Part shown: positions 15,323 through 24,269 of the stretch, in pieces | Numbering within the stretch: the first letter of the stretch is position 1 | Layout: every line of letters begins with the position of its first letter | NCBI RefSeq assembly: GCF_045689235.1 | Contig: NZ_CP136864.1 | Span: forward strand, 2,914,001-2,978,000 | DNA: 64,000 nucleotides | Direction of reading: 5' to 3' | Source of the DNA: Congregibacter variabilis | Lineage (GTDB): Bacteria > Pseudomonadota > Gammaproteobacteria > Pseudomonadales > Halieaceae | Made by a program: the position numbers and the translations under genes | The notes under the pieces: model-generated | What the model saw: the letters and a program-made list of their open reading frames with translations, nothing else | Database searches by the model: none | Told to the model about the DNA's origin: nothing

Positions 15323-16099
15323 CTACGCTGACCTAGAGGCCACGATGAACAGCCGAGGTAATCGAAGCAAAACTTTGCCATCGCTTTGCAGCGGATAGTG
15401 GTGGCTTAGCTCTTTGACATATTGCCTGGCAAAATCTTCGCGTTTGCCTGCCGGTAGTATATCCAGATAGGGTTTCAGTCCCGTGCTTGAGAACCAATGG
15501 AGAATGTCCGCGGGACCATCCAGTACGTGGTGGTAGTGAGTCTCCCAAATCCTGATGGTTTCACAGGACGGCACCAGACAGTCGTAGTACTCCTTTGGGC
15601 TCAGTAGCGCCCCCCGCTCGGTGCTCAGCTCATTAAGATGTTCTGCAAAAGGCGCGCGAGAAGCCACTTCAGCCATAAGGCGATGGCTGGCTTCTTCCAG
15701 GTTATTGGGCATTTGCACAGCCAAAATCCCTTGTGGCGCCAACTGCTTGGCGAGCATTGGAAACAATATCCGGTGGTCTGCTAGCCAATGCAGGCTGGCA
15801 TTGGCAAAGATCAGATCCTGGGGTTCATGGGCGGCAAAGTTGCTGATATTGCCTTGTCGAAACACCCCGAGCGGTACTCTTATTGCCGCAGCTTTAAGCA
15901 TGTCGGGGGATTGATCAATGCCTGTAATAGTCGTTCCTGGCCACCTGTCTGCAAGTAACTGCGTAGAAAGCCCTGATCCACAACCAAGGTCGCTGATTGC
16001 GTTCATGGGCCGCTCTGGCACTGCTGCTATCAGATCATGGGCCGCCTGTTGCCTAGGCGTTGCAAAGTTATCGTACTGCTGTGCGTTCCAGTCGTTGAT
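15323..16099 (-). CDS. tam: Trans-aconitate 2-methyltransferase (Tam-like), apparent ATC start
   Basis: A SAM-dependent methyltransferase that would detoxify trans-aconitate. DLGCGSGLSTQLLADRWPG is motif I, and DLIFANASLHWLADH and ILAVQMPNN match E. coli Tam closely. From the first standard start, a GTG at 16021, only 232 residues remain and the conserved N-terminus is lost. The open frame upstream encodes INDWNAQQYDNF, aligning with the Tam start MSDWNPSLYLHF. It contains no ATG, GTG or TTG before the stop at 16178. ATC at 16099 lies nine bases after GAGGT and gives 258 residues, the family length. Alternatives are a sequencing error or a truncated protein. Confidence 0.75.
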   Translation of the reverse strand: MNDWNAQQYDNFATPRQQAAHDLIAAVPERPMNAISDLGCGSGLSTQLLADRWPGTTITGIDQSPDMLKAAAIRVPLGVFRQGNISNFAAHEPQDLIFANASLHWLADHRILFPMLAKQLAPQGILAVQMPNNLEEASHRLMAEVASRAPFAEHLNELSTERGALLSPKEYYDCLVPSCETIRIWETHYHHVLDGPADILHWFSSTGLKPYLDILPAGKREDFARQYVKELSHHYPLQSDGKVLLRLPRLFIVASRSA

Positions 16100-16177
16100 G
16101 GTTTTTCTACCTCGAAAGCGTCGATGAACCGTCGCAGCGGATTGTCTCTCTATAGTCAGGCAACGCCAAGTCAGCCT

Positions 16178-17521
16178 TTAGATGCCTCGGGCATCCAGTG
16201 CTGCACGAATGCGTTTGTGCTCTGCTTCATCGATGGGGAATCGCCACATCATCGCAATGGCGGCTGCTTTGAAGAGGAGACTTGGGGCCGCGTACAAGAC
16301 CGCAAGTAATCGAACATCATCAGCTGCGTTGCTGATGGTTGCATCGAAGCCTGCCAACTCCAGCGCCGGGAACATCAGCCCCACCGCTAAGGCGTACGCC
16401 AGCTTTGAGGCTGTTCCCCATAGTGCGAAGAACAACCCGGGTCGACGACGATTGTTCTCCAGCGCATCCCACTCAATGAGGTCGCCATTAATCGCTGAAG
16501 GTAATGCGAGATCAGCGCCAATCATCAAGCCCGTGCCTATCACCACAATGCCGTAAAGAAGCACGTCACCGCTACCAAGGAATGGGGCTATGCAAAAGAA
16601 GGCACAGGAACCCATGACGGCTATGCACCAGCTGCGGTGTTTACCCCAGCGTCTGGAGAGTGCGACCCATATGGGGACCGATAAGGCGCTACAGACGAAG
16701 TACCCAAAAAGCATGAGTCCGGCTATGGCGGGTTCTTCAAGTACATGAGTCACGTAGAGAAGAAACAGCGTAGCGGGTATTGCATTGCCAAGACCGTTGA
16801 ACAAAAAAGCCAACAACAAGCGGCGAAATGGCGAGGGACGGCTCAGTAAGCTTATGGCTTCGCGCAGTGAATTCCCTTGCTTATCAACTTTCGCCTGGTC
16901 GGGTACGACGACGGCAGCGAAGGGCACGCTGATCGCCAGGCCAGCGACGGTAAGGATGGTAATGGCAAAGAGAGAATCAGCCAGCGACTCGCTGTCGCTG
17001 TTATCTACCAGCAGGAGCGCGATCAGGGTTCCTGCAAGTCCAAAAATCACCCGGACACCCGAGATGCGGCTGCGTTGGTGGTAGGACTCGCTGAGCTCGG
17101 CACCCCAGGCGTTCATAGGCACTATGCTCATAGTCCCGGCAACATAGATTGCAAGCGTGCTTAACAATAAGAAGTTGTTGCCGGCACTGAGCGGTGGATT
17201 GAACAGCAGCCAGACGGAGGCAGCGATCAGAGGCGCGCTGCCAACAACCCAGGCTTTGCGACGGCCCCACCGGGCAGGGGTTCGGTCGGAGAGATATCCC
17301 ACCACGGGATCGGTAAATAGATCCCAAAGTCGCGCTGCTAAAAGAATACCGCCGATGGCAGAAAGGCTCAGTCCCAGAGACTGGGCATAGTAGGTCGGAA
17401 CAATGACCTGCAGCGCAATGAATGCCCCTGCAAGAGGGAATGCCAGAGATCCGTAGGCAATGAGCACCCATAGGGTGGGAATCTGGCTTGTGACACTGTG
17501 CTGTGTATTTGGCTTTTCCAT
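16178..17521 (-). CDS. GPH-family MFS sugar/cation symporter (MelB-like)
   Basis: A 447-residue inner-membrane transporter with twelve predicted helices. The segment RLWDLFTDPVVGYLSDRTPARWGRR (helix 2-3 loop region) is the glycoside-pentoside-hexuronide signature, with the aspartates that couple cation in MelB. A second-half copy occurs around VALSRRWGKHRSW. ATG 17521 is chosen because the extra five residues upstream have no ribosome site. It likely imports a sugar or sugar acid with H+ or Na+. Its stop precedes the methyltransferase frame by 78 bases, so co-transcription is likely. Confidence 0.85.
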   Translation of the reverse strand: MEKPNTQHSVTSQIPTLWVLIAYGSLAFPLAGAFIALQVIVPTYYAQSLGLSLSAIGGILLAARLWDLFTDPVVGYLSDRTPARWGRRKAWVVGSAPLIAASVWLLFNPPLSAGNNFLLLSTLAIYVAGTMSIVPMNAWGAELSESYHQRSRISGVRVIFGLAGTLIALLLVDNSDSESLADSLFAITILTVAGLAISVPFAAVVVPDQAKVDKQGNSLREAISLLSRPSPFRRLLLAFLFNGLGNAIPATLFLLYVTHVLEEPAIAGLMLFGYFVCSALSVPIWVALSRRWGKHRSWCIAVMGSCAFFCIAPFLGSGDVLLYGIVVIGTGLMIGADLALPSAINGDLIEWDALENNRRRPGLFFALWGTASKLAYALAVGLMFPALELAGFDATISNAADDVRLLAVLYAAPSLLFKAAAIAMMWRFPIDEAEHKRIRAALDARGI

Positions 17522-17553
17522 GCGAGTTATACGCATCCGCCAGAAATTGGACG

Positions 17554-19377
17554 TTAGCGCAGACTCAAATAGGGGTGGCCGGGGTCACGATCAAAGGCCT
17601 GCCCGAAGCTGCGCAGCTTGAGCTTGGATCCCTCTACCTCCAGAAGCGCCTGATCAATGGCGTCGGCGTAGCTGATGTTCCCAAGGAACAGCTCATCAAG
17701 GAGTGCTCGATCAAGCGTTAGCGTTACGTCCGCGCCGGGGAGCAGCGTGGGTTGAATATCCAGGATGCTGTTGCGCAGCTGTACGGTGTAAACCTCGTCC
17801 CGGTCAGCGAGCTTGTAAGCGACATTGATCGCGTTGTCGCCGGCGGCCTGTGGGTCAATGCGAAAGCGCAGGAGACTCAAAAGTTGGCCTGTAGAGAGTT
17901 GCGATGGGTTGAAGCGCTGCTTCTGCATCGCCATGAGAATATCTCGGGGAACCACAGAGCCCTCCAGTTCTCGCGCCGAGGTTAAATAGAACCCGCGCCA
18001 GTTAGTGTTGGCTGTTGCATAGCCGATGCGCCGTAGGGCGGCAGCCTTTAAATAGCGGGCCGACATGTCTTCGCGGTCAATGCGCACGAGATACGCGGTG
18101 AGCTCCGCGGCCCACTGGTCATCCTCGGCGGCAAAAGCTTTTTCGGCCTCGGCAAACACGCGGTCGCGCCCGCCCATGAGTTCCACAAGACGCCGGGCCT
18201 TTTCCAGTCGCGGCAAAGGATCCAGCTCCGCCGGGTCACCATTCCACCAGCTGATGTACGACACATAAAACTCGCGCACATTGTGTTTAACCGTCCCGTA
18301 CATTTCCCGGGTCCAGGGGTCACGATCCATAAAATCAGGCAAGCTGATGGCATTCGCCAGATCGTCCGGGGTGTAGCCCTTGTTAATGAGACGCAGAGAC
18401 TGGTCGTGGGTGTACTGTATAGAATCACGGTACACGGTGAGCATGTCCTGAATTTCTTCTCGCCCAAAGAGCGGTTGACCATGGCTGGGCACCAGATATT
18501 GGGCATCGTAGGCGCGCATTCGGTCAATAGCTGTGACCCACTTGATGGCATCCCGAGGCTTGGTGCCGCGCAGGGAATGAAGGTTAGGATAATTGGGACC
18601 CTGAATCTCGTCTCCGGTGAGCATCACCTGATAGTCTGGTAACCAGATCGCCAGATGACTGGCTGACTCACCGCCGGTCTGGAACAGTTCCATGCGGATG
18701 CCCGCAATCGTTAACTCTTCGCGTTCGTCAATAAAGTGATTGGGCGGTATATAGGTTCCCAGCTTGCTGCCCAGAGTGTAGCCACAGCAGGAGACATGGT
18801 AGTCCCGACCATCGGTCACCGGATCCAGAAGCTGACCGTACATGTAGAGGGCGCGAACCCCCATGATGGGTGCTGTGACCTGATTCTCGTCTTCGAGCTC
18901 GCGCAGAAAGTTTTGCGTGGCGATGACTTTTACCTGCCCTGATTCCGCATCTGATCGATCAATGAAGGCGCCGGCACCGTTGATATGGTCCGCATGGTGG
19001 TGCGTGTAGATCACCGCCTTTACCGGCTTTTCGGAGATCTCCCGAAAGGCGCTCTCGGCCACTGCAGCGTGTTCGTTGGCGGTCGTTGTATCAATGATGA
19101 TCAGGCCGTCATCGCCCTCAATCATGATGACGTTGCCAAATCCGCGATTAGGGGTGTTGTAGTCCCACACCGGCGTGTCGCCGATTTGAAAAAGCTCTTC
19201 TTCTAAATACCGAGCGTGTTCTTTGAGGTAAGCCGGAGAAGAAAAGGGAACCTGATAAGGGTTCTCTCCTTCCCTGACAGAAGCGGCGCTATCGACGCTT
19301 GGATCATCTGCGGCGCAAGCGGTGAGGAGCGTGGTAACGCCAAACAGAGCAGCTGTTTTCAACAGTCGTGAATTCAT
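17554..19377 (-). CDS. Alkylsulfatase of the BDS1/SdsA1 metallo-beta-lactamase type, lipoprotein
   Basis: A 607-residue exported enzyme that would cleave linear or secondary alkyl sulfate esters to alcohol and sulfate. A lipobox LLTAC places a lipidated Cys21 after the signal. The di-zinc motif THHHADH is at residues 125-131, followed by GGESASHLAIWLP and LTGDEIQGPN, where the second-metal ligands fall. The C-terminal third, after residue ~480, resembles the SCP2-like domain found in these alkylsulfatases. The released sulfate or alcohol could be used for sulfur or carbon. Divergent from the YidB-like gene. Confidence 0.9.
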   Translation of the reverse strand: MNSRLLKTAALFGVTTLLTACAADDPSVDSAASVREGENPYQVPFSSPAYLKEHARYLEEELFQIGDTPVWDYNTPNRGFGNVIMIEGDDGLIIIDTTTANEHAAVAESAFREISEKPVKAVIYTHHHADHINGAGAFIDRSDAESGQVKVIATQNFLRELEDENQVTAPIMGVRALYMYGQLLDPVTDGRDYHVSCCGYTLGSKLGTYIPPNHFIDEREELTIAGIRMELFQTGGESASHLAIWLPDYQVMLTGDEIQGPNYPNLHSLRGTKPRDAIKWVTAIDRMRAYDAQYLVPSHGQPLFGREEIQDMLTVYRDSIQYTHDQSLRLINKGYTPDDLANAISLPDFMDRDPWTREMYGTVKHNVREFYVSYISWWNGDPAELDPLPRLEKARRLVELMGGRDRVFAEAEKAFAAEDDQWAAELTAYLVRIDREDMSARYLKAAALRRIGYATANTNWRGFYLTSARELEGSVVPRDILMAMQKQRFNPSQLSTGQLLSLLRFRIDPQAAGDNAINVAYKLADRDEVYTVQLRNSILDIQPTLLPGADVTLTLDRALLDELFLGNISYADAIDQALLEVEGSKLKLRSFGQAFDRDPGHPYLSLR

Positions 19378-19544
19378 GAAGTTCAGTTCCTTGCACCTGG
19401 CGTCTGTGCGCCTTTATTTGAGTTTTTCTAGCGGTAATTCATAGCGATCACGATAGCGCGCAATCCTTGTTGGGCATTGTTGATGATCGCAAGCTATACT
19501 TTCTTGTTGACTACACAAGCAACAATAACAGCTGGAGATAGCGT

Positions 19545-19961
19545 ATGGATATTATGGAAATGGGGGCATCGCTGCTCTCTCAGAAGCTGGGCATGGATAT
19601 TGACCCGAACGTAGTTGCCTCTGCTTTAGGTGGCTTGCTCTCAAATTCAAGCGGTGACATCGACTTTGCGGGAATCGCCAGCAAAATGGCCAGCAGTGGC
19701 GACTTAGGTGCAATCGTGGGCTCCTGGTTGGGCGATGGCGCGAATCAGTCGATTTCGGCTGAAAGCATCACTTCGATTTTTGGCAGCGACAAAATCGCGG
19801 AATTTGCCGGCAAGCTTGGTACTGATGCGGGCACCGCGACCAGTGGTCTTGCAGATGTATTGCCGCAGATGATGGACAAGTCCAGTAGCGGCGGAAGCTT
19901 GCTTGAGATGGCTGGCGGCGCAAGCGGTCTCCTGGGCGCGGCAAAGTCTTTGTTTGGCTAA
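19545..19961 (+). CDS. YidB/DUF937-like small protein
   Basis: A 138-residue Gly/Ser/Ala-rich protein (MDIMEMGASLLSQKLGMDID) with repeats of short helices, ending in a glycine-rich ASGLLGAAKSLFG. The pattern fits the YidB/DUF937 family, which has no assigned function. No signal peptide or membrane helix is present. GGAG lies eight bases before the ATG. TATACT at 19495-19500 is a possible -10 box, although no good -35 accompanies it. It is an independent unit that ends just before the convergent patatin gene. Confidence 0.75.
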   Translation: MDIMEMGASLLSQKLGMDIDPNVVASALGGLLSNSSGDIDFAGIASKMASSGDLGAIVGSWLGDGANQSISAESITSIFGSDKIAEFAGKLGTDAGTATSGLADVLPQMMDKSSSGGSLLEMAGGASGLLGAAKSLFG

Positions 19962-19982
19962 GACCTGGCCTGTGGGGAGCAC

Positions 19983-20858
19983 TTACAAAGGGGCTTTTCC
20001 GCTTTGAGCCAGCTTGATCGGTAAGAAGTCCAGGGTGCTGCGATACCCTGCCTGGTAGAGTTCTGCCTTGACCTTCGCTCCCAGAGAAAACGACACCGGC
20101 GATACGTCGCCGGTGTCTACCACAATAGTAGATAGCCAAAACGCCTCGTTAATGTATTCGTGAGAGAGCGTTGTCATAAACGTGTGAATGAGCATTGCAA
20201 GATAGTCCCGCAAAGGGATGAGTGGTTTGCGATGCTTGATTTTAAGTTCCCCGTTTCCGCGTAGTTTAAACACGACAACAGGTGTGCCGATGCCTGACCA
20301 GTCCCGTCGCAGAGCTTCTTCTGAGAGGATACTGCCGTCAGCCATAACCTGATCTCCCAGGCTTTTGAAGCTAAAGAGCAGTGGAACCGACATTGAGTAA
20401 CGAACAGCTTCGGATATCGGCATCTGAGGTGATTCTGCGGTGTTGAAGACCACGGGTTTTCCGGAGCGGACATCGGTGGCGATGACATGGAGATCCATAT
20501 CCAGATCGCAAAAGCGTCGCCCCTGCATTTTGTCATCCATCCAGCGCTCAAAGTTATCGCCGTTGGAGAGCCCGCCGGTGCGTAGCAGGCTAACGAGGTT
20601 CTGTCCTAAAAACTGTGAGAAATCGGTGTCGTTAGCGATGTCACGAATTTGCGGGAGCGTATAACCTCCCGCCAGCAGCGAAGCTACGATGCTGCCGCCA
20701 GATACGCCGACAATTTGTGTAAAGCCTATTTGTAGTTCATCAAGTGCGGCAAGGATGCCAATATGTGCAGGCAGACGAGCGCCGCCTCCGGCAAGAACCG
20801 GCACGATTTTTTGATCGCAATCTACACCATGTTGGCGGTCGTTATGAGTATCTGTCAT
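19983..20858 (-). CDS. Patatin-like phospholipase
   Basis: A 291-residue protein with the oxyanion loop GGGARLPAHIG, the nucleophile elbow GVSGGS and the acid DGS(ILSEE) expected for the Ser-Asp dyad of patatin lipases. ATG 20858 follows AAGGTG. Expected to hydrolyse acyl esters of phospholipids; substrate and location are unknown, and no signal peptide is seen. Divergent from the ELM1-like gene by about 90 bases. Confidence 0.85.
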   Translation of the reverse strand: MTDTHNDRQHGVDCDQKIVPVLAGGGARLPAHIGILAALDELQIGFTQIVGVSGGSIVASLLAGGYTLPQIRDIANDTDFSQFLGQNLVSLLRTGGLSNGDNFERWMDDKMQGRRFCDLDMDLHVIATDVRSGKPVVFNTAESPQMPISEAVRYSMSVPLLFSFKSLGDQVMADGSILSEEALRRDWSGIGTPVVVFKLRGNGELKIKHRKPLIPLRDYLAMLIHTFMTTLSHEYINEAFWLSTIVVDTGDVSPVSFSLGAKVKAELYQAGYRSTLDFLPIKLAQSGKAPL

Positions 20859-20951
20859 TGCCGATACACCTTGGCTTCGCACCGCATTACTATACTCTCA
20901 GATGGTCATAGGTGAAGTGATCAATAGGCGAAAGAGGCAGCACAGGTATTT

Positions 20952-21839
20952 ATGCAGGGAACGATTGGCGTTGTGAGCGATGGCAAGCCCGGGCACTTGA
21001 ATCAGAGCCTGGGTCTTGCAGATGCTTTGCAGCGCCTGCGACCCGAGCTGGAAGTTCAGGAGATTCCAGCTATGCCTGTGCATCAGGCTTTCGGTAAATG
21101 GCTTTGGCCGGGCAAGGGCCAGCAGAACATGCGACTCCTTATTGGAGCAGGGCACGGCACACATCTGAGTCTTCTTGCATTGCGGCGCGCCTATTGCTGC
21201 CCGGCAATCGTATTAATGAGGCCGAGCCTTCCCGGCGCATTTTTTGATCTGCGTATTGAGCCGCGTCACGATGGCGGGATTGAGAGTGAGCGCTGCTGGA
21301 TTAGTGAGGGCCCTTTGAATCGTATGCAGCCCGCCGGATCGCGTTCCAACGACGGTCTCATTTTGATCGGCGGACCTTCTCCACACTTTGCCTGGGATGG
21401 CGAGGCCTTGCTGGTGCAGATTCAATGTCTGTGTGATGGACACCGACAGTGGCAGCTCAGTGGCTCCCGGCGAACTCCACCGGAGTTTCTCCAAGCCCTG
21501 GCTAATCTTGATGTTCCTGGCCTCACAGTCCACGACGCCGCTTCGCTGCCTGCGGCTTGGCTTGCGACACAGCTTCCCAGGTGCGCCAGCTGTTGGGTCA
21601 CTCCAGATAGCGCGTCCATGGTGTATGAGGCGCTGACCGCTGGTTGTGCTGTGGGAGTATTCGACTTGCCAGCGCAGGCGGGAAGCCGGGTGGCTACTGC
21701 CATTGAGGGGCTTTGCGCGCGACGAATGATCATGCCCTTTGACGCTTTTGCAACAGGCACGGAGCCTAGTGCACCCGATGTCGCTTTTGCTGAGGCGGAC
21801 CGCTGTGCCCAGCGCATTATTGAGCGGGGTTGGCTGTGA
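20952..21839 (+). CDS. ELM1/GtrOC1-like (DUF1022) glycosyltransferase-fold protein
   Basis: A 295-residue protein with the DUF1022 features GVVSDGKPGHLNQSLGLADA at the start and CWVTPDSASMVYEAL later. In plants ELM1 affects mitochondrial fission. Bacterial members resemble GT-B glycosyltransferases of lipid A and cell-envelope synthesis. The next gene, a polysaccharide deacetylase, overlaps by four bases (GTGA), which links the protein to envelope glycan modification. The exact reaction is not known. Confidence 0.82.
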   Translation: MQGTIGVVSDGKPGHLNQSLGLADALQRLRPELEVQEIPAMPVHQAFGKWLWPGKGQQNMRLLIGAGHGTHLSLLALRRAYCCPAIVLMRPSLPGAFFDLRIEPRHDGGIESERCWISEGPLNRMQPAGSRSNDGLILIGGPSPHFAWDGEALLVQIQCLCDGHRQWQLSGSRRTPPEFLQALANLDVPGLTVHDAASLPAAWLATQLPRCASCWVTPDSASMVYEALTAGCAVGVFDLPAQAGSRVATAIEGLCARRMIMPFDAFATGTEPSAPDVAFAEADRCAQRIIERGWL

Positions 21840-22645
21840 TTCCCTTTTTGCTAGCGATGGGTCTGATCGCGTTCATACTCAGTCGACGCTATGCGTGGTG
21901 GCGCGCATCGGTGGACTATCGCCACCCTCGAATTCTCATGTATCACATGGTGTGCGAAGCCCAGCCTGGTGCAAAATTCAACAAGCTGCGAGTGCCGCCG
22001 GCAAACTTTGAGCAGCAGCTGGCGTGGCTAAAAGAGCAGGGTTGGCACTTTGCGTCTATGTCCGATCTTGGGAATGCGGTGAAGCTTCCAAGCAAGACGG
22101 TGATCCTCACGTTTGACGACGGCTACGAAGACAACCTCCTCAACGCAGACCCCGTGCTTGAGCGCTACGATGCAAAGGCCACTATATATGTTGTCGAAGA
22201 TCGCTTTAATCGTGACTGGTCCACAAGTAAAAAAGCACATCACGACAGCGGTGAGCTTATGCGCGAGTCCAAGTTGTCTGACGTACAGCTGGAGCAAATG
22301 CTCGCCAGTGGCCGCTGGGAATTAGGTGGGCACACGCGCACCCACGCCAATCTGGCGAATTTGAATTCTGCCCAGCGCAACATCGAAATATCAGACGCCC
22401 GGCAGTCACTGGCCGCGCGTTTTTCAGTACCCGTAGACAGCTTTGCCTATCCCTTCGGTATCTATGGGCCAGAGGATGTAGCTGCTGCGCGCTCAGCGGG
22501 GTTCACCACGGCGGTAACCACCCGGGAAGGTATCTCCTTGGATGTTGCCACGCAGGCAATGGAGCTTCCGCGTATTAAGGTCAGCGGTAAGGATTCTATG
22601 CTGGCCTTCAGGTTGAGAATGCGCACCGGTCTGCGGGGCGCATGA
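21836..22645 (+). CDS. Polysaccharide deacetylase (NodB-like)
   Basis: A 269-residue membrane-anchored enzyme. GTG 21836 overlaps the upstream stop, and the first ~15 residues form a hydrophobic anchor. NodB homology motifs are ILTFDDGYEDN (catalytic aspartate and metal-binding aspartate) and GHTRTHANLAN (histidine pair), with SFAYPFG later. It would remove N- or O-acetyl groups from a surface glycan. Coupled to the ELM1-like gene. Confidence 0.87.
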   Translation: MIPFLLAMGLIAFILSRRYAWWRASVDYRHPRILMYHMVCEAQPGAKFNKLRVPPANFEQQLAWLKEQGWHFASMSDLGNAVKLPSKTVILTFDDGYEDNLLNADPVLERYDAKATIYVVEDRFNRDWSTSKKAHHDSGELMRESKLSDVQLEQMLASGRWELGGHTRTHANLANLNSAQRNIEISDARQSLAARFSVPVDSFAYPFGIYGPEDVAAARSAGFTTAVTTREGISLDVATQAMELPRIKVSGKDSMLAFRLRMRTGLRGA

Positions 22646-22680
22646 CCCTAGAATGAGTTGGGTCTAGCCGGATATCCCGC

Positions 22681-23343
22681 TCAAACCATACCTAATTGTT
22701 TTGCGAGAACGTTGAGTTCTTTGGCAAAGGGGTCCTTGTCCGCATCTCGATGCCAGGTGTACTCGGTGTAGCTGGCAGCCATTTCGGCAACCTCATCCCC
22801 CCAGAGCTTCTGGATGATCGCAAGCGTCATATCCATGCCCGCAGAGACGCCGGAGGACGTAAAGAACTTGCCATCTTCTACCCAGCGAGCGGCTTCCACC
22901 CAATCCACTTTATCGGATTGCATACTCGCAATGACGAACACCTGTTTGTTGGATGTTGCACGATGGCCATCCAGCACGCCTGCCTTTGCCAGGAGTGCTG
23001 ACCCGGTGCACACCGAGGTCACCCATTGCGCAGTTTTTGACTGCGTGCGTAAAAAATCGAGCATTACCTCGTTTTCCAGCTCAGTCAGCGTACCGGAACC
23101 ACCGGGAACCAGTAGCATGTCAAATGCCGGGGCATCCTCAAAACTGTATTGGGCAACAACCTCAGGTCCTATGGCGCCTTCGGAGCCAATAGCCGCAGCG
23201 ACGGGCCCACGGTGCTGTGCAACGGTGTTGATGTTAATCGCGGCTGAGCCGACTACCGAAAAGAGTTCCAGGGGGCCAAAGTAGTCCAGCATTTCAAAGC
23301 CCGGGTAGAGGACGGCGCCAAGTTGTAGTGCTTGTGTGTTCAT
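22681..23343 (-). CDS. DJ-1/PfpI-family protein (isonitrile-hydratase-like)
   Basis: A 220-residue class I amidotransferase-like fold. VTSVCTGSALLAKAG is the nucleophile elbow with the conserved reactive cysteine, and GVSAGMDMTLAI is the helix typical of InhA-type (isonitrile hydratase) members. Its ATG overlaps the stop of the acyltransferase gene (ATGA), so it is the third gene of an operon. Isonitrile hydratase or stress protection are both possible; the substrate is not decided by sequence. Confidence 0.83.
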   Translation of the reverse strand: MNTQALQLGAVLYPGFEMLDYFGPLELFSVVGSAAININTVAQHRGPVAAAIGSEGAIGPEVVAQYSFEDAPAFDMLLVPGGSGTLTELENEVMLDFLRTQSKTAQWVTSVCTGSALLAKAGVLDGHRATSNKQVFVIASMQSDKVDWVEAARWVEDGKFFTSSGVSAGMDMTLAIIQKLWGDEVAEMAASYTEYTWHRDADKDPFAKELNVLAKQLGMV

Positions 23344-24260
23344 GGATTAATCTCCCTGGTAACGGAATCTGCCTCGGTGACAGTGGTCGCGGTTTTCTGC
23401 TCGGCGAAGAACGATTCAGGTGGGGTCTTTTTCCAGCGGCGATTCGTCCATAGATAGGTTTCTGGCTGCTCTGCGATGGCGGCTTCTGCGGCAAGCACGT
23501 AGAGTTCAAGTATGCGTTGTGGATCAGCAGGGTGAGGCGGTAGACTGATCTCCTCAAACAGCACCTCATAGCGACCCGTTTCAACACGCCGACACTTCGC
23601 AAACACCACCGGGATGTCCAGCGCCTGCGCGAGTTTGTCTGCGCCGCGATAAAAACTCGCTGGCCGGTTAAGGAACTGTCGCCAATATCCAGCTGCTTTT
23701 GGGCCCGCCTGATCGGCGAGCATTGCGATGAGGCGCTTGCGTTTGCGTCCACCAATGACTTCGCGACCTACGCGATCAATAGGCATGGGCGATGCTCCAA
23801 AACGCGAGCGAGCGTCGAGCATGTACTGGTTCCACAACGGGCTGTGGAGGGTCTTGTAGACCGGATCTACTGATATGCCCATCTTGAACATGGCCGCGTG
23901 GAGTATCCACTCCCAGTTGCCCTGATGAATTAACAACACGATAGCCTGCTTATCGAAGTTATTGGTCACGCCGGCCAGCACTTCAGGGTTGGTGAAGCTT
24001 ACGCGGTCGGCCATCTCGGCCTGCGGTAAGCGGGTGGAACTTAGAATTTCCATAAAGAGATTGCAAAGATGGCGATAAGAAGCCTTTTCTATCTGCTTTC
24101 TCTCCGCTTCGCTTTTTTGTGGAAAGGCCCAGCTGAGATTGTCGCGCACGGTGCCTCGCCGGTAACGAAACAGGTGATACAGCAGTAGATACATCACGGC
24201 GGCAGCTGCATAGCTCACGCGCAGAGGCATTGCTGCCAGCAAGCCCAATAGAAGCTTCAT
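23340..24260 (-). CDS. LpxL/HtrB-like lysophospholipid acyltransferase
   Basis: A 306-residue inner-membrane acyltransferase. An N-terminal helix (LLLGLLAAMPLRVSYAAAAV) is followed by HQGNWEW, which carries the HxxxxE/D-type catalytic motif seen in lipid A late acyltransferases. A DRVGRE region precedes DQAGPK. It would transfer a secondary acyl chain to lipid A or a related lipid. Second gene of the operon DUF1295-acyltransferase-DJ-1. Confidence 0.87.
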   Translation of the reverse strand: MKLLLGLLAAMPLRVSYAAAAVMYLLLYHLFRYRRGTVRDNLSWAFPQKSEAERKQIEKASYRHLCNLFMEILSSTRLPQAEMADRVSFTNPEVLAGVTNNFDKQAIVLLIHQGNWEWILHAAMFKMGISVDPVYKTLHSPLWNQYMLDARSRFGASPMPIDRVGREVIGGRKRKRLIAMLADQAGPKAAGYWRQFLNRPASFYRGADKLAQALDIPVVFAKCRRVETGRYEVLFEEISLPPHPADPQRILELYVLAAEAAIAEQPETYLWTNRRWKKTPPESFFAEQKTATTVTEADSVTREINP

Positions 24261-24269
24261 GAACGAGGG

